Part shown: piece after piece, positions 1 through 11,600 of the stretch
How the letters are laid out: the number at the start of each line of letters is the position of its first letter
Numbering within the stretch: position 1 is the stretch's first letter
Source of the DNA: Rusavskia elegans
Taxonomy: Eukaryota; Ascomycota; Lecanoromycetes; Teloschistales; Teloschistaceae
Direction of reading: 5' to 3'
DNA: 64,000 bases
Assembly (NCBI GenBank): GCA_011316305.1
Contig: SAUG01000044.1
Location: 620,001 to 684,000, forward strand
Program-made: the position numbers and the translations under genes
The notes under the pieces: generated by a model
The model's database searches: none
What the model was told of the DNA's origin: nothing
Seen by the model: the letters and a program-made list of their open reading frames with translations, nothing else

Positions 1-218
1 GTTATTTTAAATTTTTGTAAATAATAAAAATATATAGATCGAATATTTAAAAAATTTATTTATATAAATTTTAAAATTACTATTACTCTAAATCGTATCC
101 GATTTATAACTTGATATCAGTAGCTATAACAATTTGAAAAAAGTAATAATCGTAAATAAAAATTCGTTTTATTAGTTCTATATTCTATATATAAAATCCA
201 GTATTATATAAATCTAAA

Positions 219-1427
219 TTATTCTGCGACAATTTCTTCAATATTTTCTTCAGCTGCTTTCAATTCATCTTCTGTAAATAATCTTGCTGGAACTCGTAAA
301 GGAGTTCCGTCTGGCCGTTTTCCGAAAACACAGCCATCGACGCGACGAATAACCTTAATTTTTGTTCGAGCAATCCATATTATATGAGCCCAATCCTTAC
401 TTGTATCAGTTTTGACTATCGAATAATCTCTTTTCGACTGTTTTTGTTTCGGAAGAGATGAATTGGTTATACTTCGAGGTCTATAAGGATCTTTTGATGC
501 TTCGAATGCTTTTTTATTTACAATGAGATGTCGATATCCAGGGCCAACAGGGTATATCCCTATTTCTACTTCATTTGACCCCGAATTTGACAGTGGTTTT
601 GGTGTTGATTTTGGATATATATTATCATCTGAATCAAGATCCAATTCTGATTCTAATTCTAGTTCTGATTCTAATTCTGAATCTGGAGGCGTATCTAGAA
701 AATCTGATTTTTTGACTATTTTGGTCTCGGGAAATTTGAATTTTTTAGTATTTTTTGATTCAGTTCTATCTTTTTTCAATTGGATATCTCTTTTGAAAGT
801 TTTCAAAAGATCATCTTTGTTTTTGATATTTCGACCAGTCAAATGATTTAGATACGTCGCGTAGCCTTCTAGAAGTTGTTTTCGTTTAAATTCATCTAGA
901 TTTTTGCAAAAGCTCTCTATATATTGTTCCGGTCTTAGGAGGGCTGATATAGTAGCAGCTATATATCCGTTGTTCGCTTTAAAAGGACATTTGACATTTT
1001 TCCAGTTCGCAACTGAAAGTTCTTTTGCTGTGATTTTAGCTGAATGATCTAATTTAGAGAGACTTACCTGAGAAAATATAGTCGGAAACGTAACGATAAT
1101 CTGTTGCTGAATGAAAAGAAGTTTTCGAATCACGTGTCGCTTCTCTTCTTCTTTTATTTTTTCATTGTCGAGTAGTTGTTCTGACAGAATACGAAGATCA
1201 TCTTCGTGTTCATATCCGAATAGAAAACAGGCTATCGAAACAATAACTGTATATCCATATATAGAATCTGCTTTTTGTTTATCTCTTAAAAGCGCTCGAG
1301 ATTCGGCAATAAAGTTTTTAACATAACTTTCTTCAGTAGAAGAAGGTTTGGTTCGGGGATCCCAAAATGTTTCTGAACAATAAATCTTTTTGAACGTTTC
1401 AATCAAATATCGATGGACGTCAATCAT
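219..1427 (-). CDS. Unrecognised 402-aa protein, intact gene inside an AT-rich block
   Basis: A single uninterrupted frame runs from an ATG at 1427 to a stop at 219. I do not recognise the product. The N-terminal 230 residues look globular and helical, with many Leu, Ile, Lys and Glu. Residues about 250-268 form an acidic Glu/Ser/Leu/Asp run, followed by a Pro/Ser/Lys-rich linker. The last 60 residues are compact (KVIRRVDGCVFGKRPDGTP, then an acidic tail). No signal peptide or membrane segment is seen. Unlike the surrounding relics, the DNA here and for about 200 bp upstream keeps many CA and TG dinucleotides and has no RIP stops, so low GC here is native codon usage rather than mutation. It could be a host orphan gene, a domesticated element protein or a transferred gene. 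The open frame is certain; the function is unknown. Confidence 0.72.
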   Translation of the reverse strand: MIDVHRYLIETFKKIYCSETFWDPRTKPSSTEESYVKNFIAESRALLRDKQKADSIYGYTVIVSIACFLFGYEHEDDLRILSEQLLDNEKIKEEEKRHVIRKLLFIQQQIIVTFPTIFSQVSLSKLDHSAKITAKELSVANWKNVKCPFKANNGYIAATISALLRPEQYIESFCKNLDEFKRKQLLEGYATYLNHLTGRNIKNKDDLLKTFKRDIQLKKDRTESKNTKKFKFPETKIVKKSDFLDTPPDSELESELELESELDLDSDDNIYPKSTPKPLSNSGSNEVEIGIYPVGPGYRHLIVNKKAFEASKDPYRPRSITNSSLPKQKQSKRDYSIVKTDTSKDWAHIIWIARTKIKVIRRVDGCVFGKRPDGTPLRVPARLFTEDELKAAEENIEEIVAE

Positions 1428-1916
1428 GATAGAACGAGATGTAATTTTCGAATCAAGATTTTATATCTTTTTTGTTGATGACAAGAGATTACTGTTAGAT
1501 AAATCACAGTCACGATAAACGCAGTGAAAATTGCTTTCGTGGTCTTTTACAAACCAATCAAATAGTTTCTCGTAGATAATCAATTTCGTCGACACGTATT
1601 AGTAAATGTAATCAAAGAACGTTTACGTACGTAATTTTGAATAAAAAAATTAATTTATTAATTTCTTTATCTTTCTACAATCGACTTTCGTTTTTTTCTT
1701 TCTATATCCGCGAAATGAATTCGTCGAGAAATTATAGAATAACAAGATCAGTATTATATCTCGGGACGAAAAATAGATTAATTCGTTTCGAATTCAATCC
1801 GAACGAATTCAAATCGCGTCTGATTCAAATTAAATAGATATCGAACTAATTCGTTTCGACTATCAGCAAATATACAATCCGTTTATAATATTTTAAAATA
1901 TCAATAGCGTTTAGAA
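1428..1916. other. Upstream region of the 402-aa gene; no gene seen
   Basis: Non-coding AT-rich DNA. The first 200 bp still contain CA/TG dinucleotides and a CCAATCAAA sequence near 1553 (TTTGATTGG on the gene strand), so this part belongs to the un-RIPed gene and may hold its promoter. From about 1650 the sequence passes into RIP-type TA-rich DNA. Confidence 0.4.
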
Positions 1917-2134
1917 TAGACTGGCCGTCGGGTCGCTAAATCTAGATTTTTGCGCTAAACTCTGGTAAAAAAGTATAAAAAGAAATATATTATCTAAATA
2001 TATAATCTTAACCAAAATATATATATTTAAATTTTAAATATATAGTATAATCGGATCGAAATCGAATCGAATTACTAAAATGAGATCAGATATCCGACGA
2101 TTCGACGGAAATTCGATCCGAACCGACCAATCTA
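1917..2134. repeat. Family A MITE-like element, 218 bp
   Basis: The left end reads TAGACTGGCCGTCGGGTCG and the right end is its degraded reverse complement (GATCCGAACCGACCAATCTA). Flanking 8-mers match with one difference: GTTTAGAA at 1909-1916 and GTTTAAAA at 2135-2142. That is an 8-bp target duplication, typical of hAT-type non-autonomous elements. The interior is AT-rich and non-coding. Confidence 0.7.
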
Positions 2135-2579
2135 GTTTAAAATCGATTAAACCAGTTTAACTTTCTACTTTTTTAGATTTTATAAATACGAAGAATTTAG
2201 AAATATCTAGTTATATAGTGGTCAGGGTTCTGAACTATATAAACGGTTTAAAAGATTTTAGAAAATATATATCTCGTTTATATAGTTATATATAAATTCG
2301 AATACTAACTGATCTGATCGCTAATCGTATAAGCGGGTATAAAAGCGGATAAAGATCTAATATAGAGATATTTATATATATATATATATATTATATTTAT
2401 AGTTATAGAAAATTCGCTTAAGATTCTATATTAATAGTAATGACTTTATAAAATTAAAAATAATCTAGTTTTATTCCATTATTAAAACTTTTTTAAATCG
2501 GATTTAGTTATCTTTATAAACGAGATCTTTTAAGCTCGAATATAAATTTCTAAACTAGGTCTTTTTTCTACTTCTAGCT

Positions 2580-5500
2580 CGGCGCTAGTATAGAGCGAAT
2601 AACGATATATAATAAAGATACAGCCTTTTCTAAAATATATATAAACTAGAAATTCCGCTATAGAATTCTTTTAAATAATTTACTTACGGCCTAATTCGCT
2701 ACTATTTCTACTATAAAAAACGACCCTTCTAGAAAAAACGTTAGTTTCGGAGATATTCTAGATATTTCTAGAAATAACGATTTTTATAATAGTAATAACG
2801 AGAATAGGCTAGATAGTAGATATAACCGACTTTTAAGCTATCTTTATATAAATTATAGAAATAGCTATACCGATTCCGATTATTATCGTTTCGGCTATAG
2901 TATTTCTATCTAAAAACTACTAGAGTCTTCTAGTAGAAATTTAAATCCGCTATTATATAGATCTATTCTTTTTAATATTTCAGATATCTCTATGGTCTAC
3001 GTAATATAGGACGTTTATAATAAAAAGTTTTCTAATTTTAAAGATTATAAATGTAATTATTCTATTATCTATATCTAGTTCCGCCGTTGTAAATATTATT
3101 ACTAATTCTATAATATAACTATTTCGAATTCTTTTTTTACTAGTAGCTAGTATTCTATTAATAGTACTAAACTATTGTTCGTTAAATAGATTTCTAATTT
3201 TAATAAAAGCTCCTAAAGATACTTCCGTAAAACCTTTCTAGAATAATAGAATAAGCCGAACTTTTTAGAAAAAACTTTAGATATTTATTATAAACTAGTC
3301 TAGAATTAAATCTTTAACGATATCGAGATATATTACTATACTTTTATTAAATTATATATAAATATTAAGAGTGAAATTAGTAAATTTACTACTTTAAAAT
3401 ATTTTATTTATTATCTAAAGTCTAATACCTAGTTAGCTACTAAATAATATCTCGTTATATAATAATAAAGCGGGTAATTAGTAAACTTTATAAATATTAT
3501 AAACGCTATAATATTATTCGAAAAGATTAATATTAAATATTATAATTATCGGAAAACTAAAGCTATTTTAACAGATAAATAATCTAGTACCGCCGAAATT
3601 AGCTCTATAAATACTAGTAGCCGAAACGGTCGAGGCGGGCGTAGCCGGAACCGAAATAGTTAAAAAGAAAAAAGTAAATAAAAGAAATCTAATAGTACTA
3701 AGAAATAGTATATATTTAAATAATCTAGCTATTATAAAAAAATTACTAGAATATTTATATTCCGGGAAATATTTCTAAAAACTAGATCTTTTCCGAAAAA
3801 AAAGCCTATCGGCGACTATTAATAATAGATTATCGGAAAAGATCTAGTATTATACGTATCCGGATATATATAGAACGTTAATAAAAAGCTTTTAAAAATA
3901 GAAGAATAGCTCGGTCTGGTTAAAATAAAGATCGAAGAATAAAAATTAATCTTTAAAAGAATACCGGAAGAGATATTAACTATTTTCTATAATATAATAC
4001 CGTCGTTTTATAAAATATAAAATAGTAAATATCTTTTCTATATAAATCGGATCTCGGGATTTAAAAGATAGATATAGTTTAATTTAGATATTAGTAGAAA
4101 TCGTCTTAAAATTTTCGCTAATTTAGATACCACTAACTGTTTTATTACTAAACGTATTACTAATCTACTAGTAATAGAGTTTTAGTAATTAATAGATACA
4201 ATATAGCTCGAAGACGGTAAAACTATAGATAATTTAAAAGTAATAGAATTTTTATAATTTTGTAGAATTTTTTCTATCACTATTTTTTATATAGTATTAG
4301 TTATAGATTATTATCAAATTTTTATATATGATTTCTAGAAGTAATATAATTTAGTATTTAACTATAATATTCTAGAAGTACGAATTGAAAAAGATAAAAT
4401 TATATATCGATTATATAATACCGGGAATTTATATTATTTATAACTTTTTAAAATATCTCGACCGAATTTTCCGAAATTAATTTTAGAAGGTTCGAACGAT
4501 TTATTAAAAAGGATCGACGACCCTATTTTGTAGATTTAGATCTAAAAAAAGATTATATAGATATTAGTTAAATATAGTTTAATCGATAGTAGATTCAAAT
4601 TTAATATAGCTTTTTTGCTATAATAATAATAAATCTTGTATTATCTTTCTATATTCTCTAAAACTATAAAACTCGCTACTTTATCCAATTTATATAGTTA
4701 ATCTAGAAGTCTAAAACTTTATTAAAGCTTTTAGATTATAAATGTTAGGCGATAGCTCTATCTATTAGCTAGATAATAAGTAAATTACGGATATTAGTCC
4801 CGGCCTATTAAATATTATAAAAAAGATAATATATATAGATAATATAAATTAAATAATATTTATACTAATAGATCTTTTAGACTCGCGTTATTACTATCTA
4901 TTCCGGTATCTTTCTTTAATATAAGCTTCGCTTTAAAAAATTTAGAATAGGGCCGACTCTAATTCCTTTACTAGAAATCTTATTTAAAATATCTATATTC
5001 GATAGAATTCGATTTATTTTATAATTCGTAGGGTATATCTACTTTACTAAACTATTAATAAATTCTTTTAAAAAAAATTATAAAATCTATAAATATAAAA
5101 GATTATTTTTAATATAGATAAATAGTAATTTTTCTTTTTATAGGTAGTATATTATAGTCGTTCTATAAAATCATATTAATGGTTTCGCGAACTATAAATA
5201 TTAGAATTTATCTAGTATACCGACTTTATAGTACGTTTTAGAATTATTTTTCTAAAATATAGAAAATTATAAAAACTTTAAACTATTTTTAAATGGCGAT
5301 AGTACTAATAGTTTATAAAAAGACTTTTACTATATTTATTATATATTATATTCGTATTAAAAAATAATATATATTAATATATAATTTTACCAATAATCTT
5401 AATTCTATAATAAATTTTAACTTTTATTAAATCTAGGATACCGATAAATAGAAAGAAAATATAGAAAACTATTCGGGATATATAAATAAATATTATAGAA

Positions 5501-6100
5501 CTTTTAATAATCTATTAAATTATAAAACCTATTATAGAAAGTAAAATAAGGTAATATACAATAATAATATATTATAAATATACTACTTATTTAATAGTCT
5601 ACTATAACTATTTTAAAAGTTTTTTTTAATAGTTCTAGCGTTTTTAAATATCTATTTCCGAAGCTAATCTATATCTTTATACTAATACTACTAAAAATAA
5701 TCTAAACTAGATATTTTCGAAAAATAGTATTTCGAATTTTCTAAAATTAGTATAGATAGCTCGCGATATTCTTTTCTATTTAAGATCTTCGGTCGGAATT
5801 AAACGGACTTTTAGTCTCGCTAGAAAAGTTTATTAGTAGAATCGAACCTAAATAACTCTATAGTATATAGAGTAGATAATAATAATTAAATACTATAACC
5901 GTATCATAGACTTATATTCTAGCGAAATATTAGAAAGGCTATATAATATATTTAATTAGATAGAGATAGAAAATAACGCTATACTTCTAGAAAGAAATCT
6001 ATTTAAAAAGAATTTTAAAAGTATATTAGAAAGATTAGCCTAGTATACTTCTTACTTAATATTAGTATAGTAATATATATAGATAATATATTATTTCTAA
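2580..6100 (+). mobile_element. RIP-decayed Ty1/copia-like retrotransposon
   Basis: Frames are broken mainly at TAA/TAG codons that read as Gln if CpA-to-TpA changes are undone. Around 3,160-3,660 a Gag-like frame ends in a Gly/Arg-rich tail (GRGGRSRNRNS). Around 4,100-4,450 a frame has the order of copia protease and pre-integrase: an LDT-like start, TIQLEDGKTIDNLKVIEFLQ once stops are read as Gln, then a NLYYL-like end. Later parts (4,560-6,050) keep long stop-poor stretches, but I could not place integrase or RT motifs with certainty. Terminal repeats were not found, so the limits are approximate. The superfamily call rests on the protease/pre-integrase block and is inference; that this is a dead, RIPed element is well supported. 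Confidence 0.55.
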
Positions 6101-6165
6101 ACCATTATTTTTCGATTTATATAACTATTTAGATAGTTCAATATTCCTTTCTATATTTTTTTTCT

Positions 6166-6255
6166 TATCTTTATTTTTATCTTTATTTTTATCTTTATTT
6201 TTATCTTTATTTTTATCTTTATTTTTATCTTTATTTTTATTTTTATCTTTATTTT
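6166..6255. repeat. 12-bp tandem repeat, (ATCTTTATTTTT)n
   Basis: About seven copies of a 12-bp unit, nearly identical, followed by a slightly degenerate copy. It lies in a RIPed transposon region and has no telomere-like G-rich strand. Confidence 0.9.
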
Positions 6256-7484
6256 CTTCTATATCTTTATCCTAACTATTAAAAATATCATTTTTAACTA
6301 AACTTTTATTATTTCTAAGTTTAGTATTATTCTATATAGAAAAGTATACTTTTACTATCTAATCCTTTTTAATAATTTTAACGATATTATTACTAATTTT
6401 TATCCTCCTTTTTATAGAGAAATTTAATATACTTATTAGCCGTATTTCCGCTATAATTAAATTTTTTAGTAAAAGCTATCTATTTTGAAAGTCTAGGATT
6501 CTAATAGACTAAAGTTTTTAGAAGCGGGTATAATAGATAACTTATTACAAAATAAAGTTAATAATTAAAGCTATATATTTCGTTAAAATTACTCTATCCG
6601 GACTATTAATAACAATATTAAATTAAAATAAATTGTAGAAATAAATATTTCTATATTAGAAAGTTCTATATATATTTAATATATTACTCTAATATATTAC
6701 CTCGTTTTAATTCTATTTTATTTATTTAATAGTTATCGCCTTTTTTATAGCTTCAATAAAAGTATTAGTATATAGTTTATTTTTATAGAATAATACTATA
6801 AATAGATTAGTATTTAGTGTAATATATATTACTTTATTATATTAATATAAATTTATTTTTTGTATTTATAGTCTATTTTTCCTAATTTCTAGCGTTTTAT
6901 TCTAATAGGGCCCTGGTCCCTATATCTACGCTTTTCTAGAAATCTATTTTTTTAAATTTTTTAAGATATTTATATATTATAAAATAGTCTATATTATTTT
7001 TCTTATAAAGTTTATATTCGGTAATAGACTACTCTTTACCGTAATTACAGTTTATAACTAATTTAGATTTTATAATTGGTAATTTTAATTTAGATATAGT
7101 AGATAGTAAACTAAATAATATAGTAGGCTAATACAATTAATAGCTAAAGAATTATCGAAAGAATCTACGTATTATAGTAGTAGAATATACTAGAAAATTA
7201 TAGAAATATACAGGCTTACTTAAAATCCTAATCTTTAAACTATAATATAACTAACGATTATCTTTATTTTATTTCTAACTTTCTATTTTTTAATAAATAA
7301 TTACTGTAATAAAACTTTAATATACTATATACTATACCGTATTATATTTTATTTTAATATATTAAAGGAATATAGTTAATTATATTTTAATATTAAGACT
7401 ATTTTAGATAAAAAGTTAACTCCGACCTATAGAAAAATAGCGAAGACTTAAAGAAATAGAATCGGGAAAAATAAAAAAAAAGAT
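6256..7484. other. RIPed AT-rich DNA; no gene recognised
   Basis: TA-rich DNA with short stop-free stretches, probably old transposon sequence. Nothing could be assigned. Confidence 0.4.
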
Positions 7485-8197
7485 AAAAGAAAATTTTATA
7501 AAATTATAGTACTAGTAATATTTTTAAATAATATATTCTAGATAGTTTAGCTAATTATCTATCGAAAGAAATATAAATAAAAGCCTAAAACTATCGCTTT
7601 TTAAAAAATCTATAGATACTAGAAAGGTTTTAAACCTTTTATTTCTAAAGTACCTTTTACTAGACTATATCGCGAAATCTTTACAGATATCGCTACTATA
7701 TATATAAATAGGAAGATTAATAGAATATAAAATATAATATTTCTAGTTCTATCGGATATAATAGAAGTATATTTAATTACTTTTCTAATTAATAAATATA
7801 TTACTTTACTATATTACTATATATATTTTCTCGCCGGAATGAATTGGATTGGTGTGGGTTTTAGAATTTAAAACCTATACTAATAGGGTTTAGGTTATAT
7901 TAGTATAGGGTATAAATAGTATAGGTTAATTTATAGATTATAAAATAGGCTTTATTTAGCTCTTTTACGTACGCGTTTTATCGAAATAGAGATAGGATAA
8001 CGCGTAGGACAACTTAAAAAACCTACACTATTTAAATAGATTGGGTTAAAGGCCTCTAAAACCCATACTATACCAATCCAAAAGGGTCTACCATACCAAA
8101 TTCTAATGGGTTTCCCCAATCTATTCTGGCGAGGATATATATCCGACTATATTTATTTCTTACAGATTATTAACTAGCCGTTATCTATATTAAATAT
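7485..8197 (+). pseudogene. RIP-mutated histone H3 / CenH3-like reading frame, split by a MITE
   Basis: From 7563 the frame reads, with in-frame stops taken as mutated Gln, through a histone-fold pattern: KPKTIAF.KIYRY.K (compare H3 PGTVALREIRRYQK), KVPFTRLYREI (compare KLPFQRLVREI), then RI.NIIFLVLSDIIEVYLI (compare RFQSSAVMALQEASEAYLV) and a Leu/Tyr-rich stretch where H3 has LCAIHAKRVTI. Two stops (TAG in RY*K and TAA in RI*N) fall on conserved Gln positions, as CAG/CAA-to-TAG/TAA RIP would give. A Lys-rich tail lies upstream (from about 7,485). The segment between REI and the RFQ-like motif is about six residues longer than in H3, a CenH3-like trait. A 308-bp MITE interrupts it at 7828. 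If the MITE and one target copy are skipped, the frame continues with a TI...L..R pattern. It is non-functional. The histone resemblance is read by eye from memory of the family and needs a profile search. Confidence 0.6.
7828..8135. repeat. Family B MITE, 308 bp, copy 1
   Basis: Ends are inverted: TTCTCGCCGGAATGAATTGG at the left, and a degraded reverse complement ending CTGGCGAGGA at the right. Flanks TATATATT (7820-7827) and TATATATC (8136-8143) form an 8-bp target duplication. The interior carries no frame. This copy keeps more GC than its surroundings, so it may be younger than the histone-like relic it splits. Confidence 0.85.
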
Positions 8198-8493
8198 ATT
8201 ATTATTTAGAAGAAAGCTACCTTGTTTATTAAAAGGTTAATATAGAATCTGGAGATATAGCCGGGGACGTAATAATAGCTAGTTAATAAAAAATTCTAAA
8301 GAATTAAAAACTCTAGAGGAAGGATATATATCTATAGAATTATTTACAGAAAAATAATACTATTTATATAGTACTACTATTTAAATTAATACTTCTAGAT
8401 AGCTATTATATAAACTAGTATTAAGTAGATAATATTACTATTTTATATTATCTGTAATTACTTTCGTATTTAACTATCGAATATAATTATAAA

Positions 8494-8674
8494 TTAAGTC
8501 GGATCGAGTTTTTAGATCGGGTTTGCGGATTAAAATCTATAACCCGATTTAAAAATCGGATTAGAATCTGTAACCCGACTAGACCGTTTAGTAGATCGAA
8601 CCGGGATCGGATTACTAAAACCAGGTCGGGTACCCGATAATTTAACGGAAAATCGATCCGAACCGTCCAGTCTA
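8494..8674. repeat. Family A element, partial
   Basis: The right end (GATCCGAACCGTCCAGTCTA) and the interior CGGGT/GGATC-type motifs match family A. The expected left terminus is not visible, so the copy is truncated or badly mutated at that side. Confidence 0.5.
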
Positions 8675-8689
8675 ATTAGTAATTATATT

Positions 8690-11600
8690 AGTAGCGAAAC
8701 TAGTTATATTATAAAACGCGAATTATAGAAATAGAATAGTTTTAATTTAATTTTTATCTGAATATTCCGTAAGCTAGAAATAGAAACTAATTACTACTAT
8801 TTAATTCGTTTATTCGAATAATCTACTAATTTGTAGATAATATATTCTAGATACTAGAGTTTTCGTCCCTAACTTCTAGAAAATCTAGCGTGAGAAAGAT
8901 AATATTAATTTACGATTTTTATTACTAATATTAGCTAATATGATTTTCTAGTTATATTCGAATAAAGTTATAATAACGAGGTTTATCTAATTAACTACAG
9001 AGTCAATAATTTAGCTAGAAATTATCAAAATCTTCTTAGTATATTTATATATAATCGTTAGTATATAATTTTTATTTAAAAACTTTACAGATAATACAAG
9101 TATAAAGTCTAATATAATCGTATAGAATGATACCTACAAAGGAATCGGATTAAAGAAACCGTAGAACCTATATTATTTTATTAAATTTAACTAGTATTAA
9201 TAATAGTATTTTATATATCTTTTCATCTTTTTATATTTATTATAAATAAAAATCGATAGATAGAAATCTTTATATATATAATATTATCTTTAATAATATC
9301 GGTTATAAATTTTACCGATAACTTCGCCTATAAATTTATCTAGAATATAGCGTTAATCACGGCTATTTCTTGAAATATAGTAGAAAAATTTATTATATAT
9401 TCGGAAATTAATACTAGAAATACGATATTTATCATCTTTAATATTAGAATCTAGTTACTAGATTCGTAATATTATAATAGTTCTAGTCTATTATTTATTA
9501 TTACCTTAGCCTTTTTTAATATATTATTTAATTTTATCTACTATTTCGACGAATATTATATAGTATATAGATATAATAATATCTAGAACGTACTAGAAGA
9601 TATTTTCTTTATTATTAATATTAGTATTTCCGTATGTTATATCAAAGATATCTTTTTTATTTATAACTAGAAGAAAGAAGATATTTATTTCGAACTATAA
9701 TAAAGTGTTAGAAATAACATTAGTCTTGCTAAACTTATAATATAATTTAACAATAAAAGCCGAAAGATATTATAATATATAAATAAACTTTAAATTTAGT
9801 TTATCTATATTCGTTATTTTAAATAAAGTCTATTTTAAAATCGAAACGGCGGCCGAGTTATTAATATATATAATTACTAGTAATTTAAAACAAAAATCGA
9901 TAGAATAGTAAATTTTCTTTACTATCTAGATAATACCGGTAATTTCTAGTTTAGTAGATAAATAGTTCTTTTTAGTACTATTAAAGAATTTATTTAGAAA
10001 TATTATTAGATATATTTTAGTAGATAGGAAATTACTATCGAAATTTTATTAAATAAAATAGATAATTAAAATAAAGCCGAATGATTTTAATATATCTAAA
10101 TTAATATAGAGTTTATTTATAGAATCGAAATAGTAGAAAAAGATTAATAGTTCGAAGGCCGTTTATAATATTCGAAATAATTTTTTACTTCTAGAATAGA
10201 ATTATATTTTAATTTCGTTAATTAAAGCTTTTATTTAAATCTTTTAAAAACTCGTCCGAATCCTTTTATAAGTAGAATCTTCTTTTTTTATAAAGATTCG
10301 GCGAGTTATATATATCCTGCGATTATATAATAAAGCTATCTAGTTATTTCAAAATAGATAGCTAGGTTTTATAAATACTCCGGAGAAGTTTTTTTTAAAA
10401 TAACTTTAATTTTATCTTTTAAAATAGTTATTTCTAAAACGTTAACGCGTTTTCTAAATAGGCAAACGAAAAAAAATCCTATAAATAATTTAAAAAACGC
10501 GAAGCTAACTTATTTTTTTTTAGGGTAGAACGAAAATTTAATCTAGATATTTTAAATATTTTTCTAATCTATATAAATATATAATAGTACTATCTATTTA
10601 GATTTTAATAAAATATTTAAATAGGCGGAATAGTTTATCGGTCTAGTACTAAATATATAGCGGTAAGTTTTTATATCCTATAAATATTCCCGAAGCTTAT
10701 TTCTATCTATAATAGAGAACTATAGTAAGTTTATAACAATTATAGTATTTAATTCTAAATTAATAAAACTATTCTATAATATTAACGATCGAAATATAGA
10801 GATATTCCAATATTAAGACGATATTATTTATTTATTATATAAAGAAATAACTATCCGATTCTGTAATAGCGTTAAAGTATCGGATATTAACTATTACTCT
10901 GTCTTTTTTAATACTATTTAGAAAAATTCTCTCTACTATAAAAATAGATTATATAAAAAGTATTAGCTATTTAAAATATTCTATCTTCTTTTATTTATAG
11001 AATTTATCGAAGATTTTATTAAATTCAATACCGTCCGTATAATTTAGATTATAAACCTTTAAAAGTATAGGTTTTATTATTCCTTCTTCTAGAAATATTG
11101 GTATCTATTACTTTTTAGAAATAGCTACTATAGTTTCCTAATTAATAGATACGTTTATATATTTTTCGGTAATAGCGGTCACCTACTATACTACTAATAG
11201 TTTACTTTAAACTATAGTACCGTTAGATAGACGGTTTTTTAATTTAAAATCTACTAGTTTAGTAAAAGAAGCTAATTTAGTAAATTCGATATTTTTCGCT
11301 AAATTTATACTAAATCTTGCTAAATTCTCGCTTAGATTTATTTTATTAGCTAGATAGAAAGCGTTTTAACCTATTAGAACGTTCCGTACGCTAACTTTAT
11401 TAGGTAATTCTAGACGATATATAATCCTTTTTTATATAACCGCGGCGGTAGTAAATATTATAGTAGTTCTAATAGCTATTTTCTTTACTAATTTCTTAAT
11501 AATATATTTATTAGAGTTTTATATTAATTCTACTATATTAAAAACTATATTAGAAATAGCGGTATAGTATATTTTATATCGATTTTTGATAATTTCTCTA

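Noticed and set aside
523..846. 107-codon plus-strand frame
   Set aside because: It is the complement of the acidic repeat region of the 402-aa gene; its Ser/Asp run is a shadow of the Glu/Ser run.
1637..1837. 66-codon plus-strand frame near 1,700
   Set aside because: AT-rich chance frame with repeated Phe/Ser/Ile and no support.
6166..6255. Telomere-like or CRISPR-like tandem array
   Set aside because: It is a simple 12-bp T-rich repeat without spacers and without a telomeric motif.
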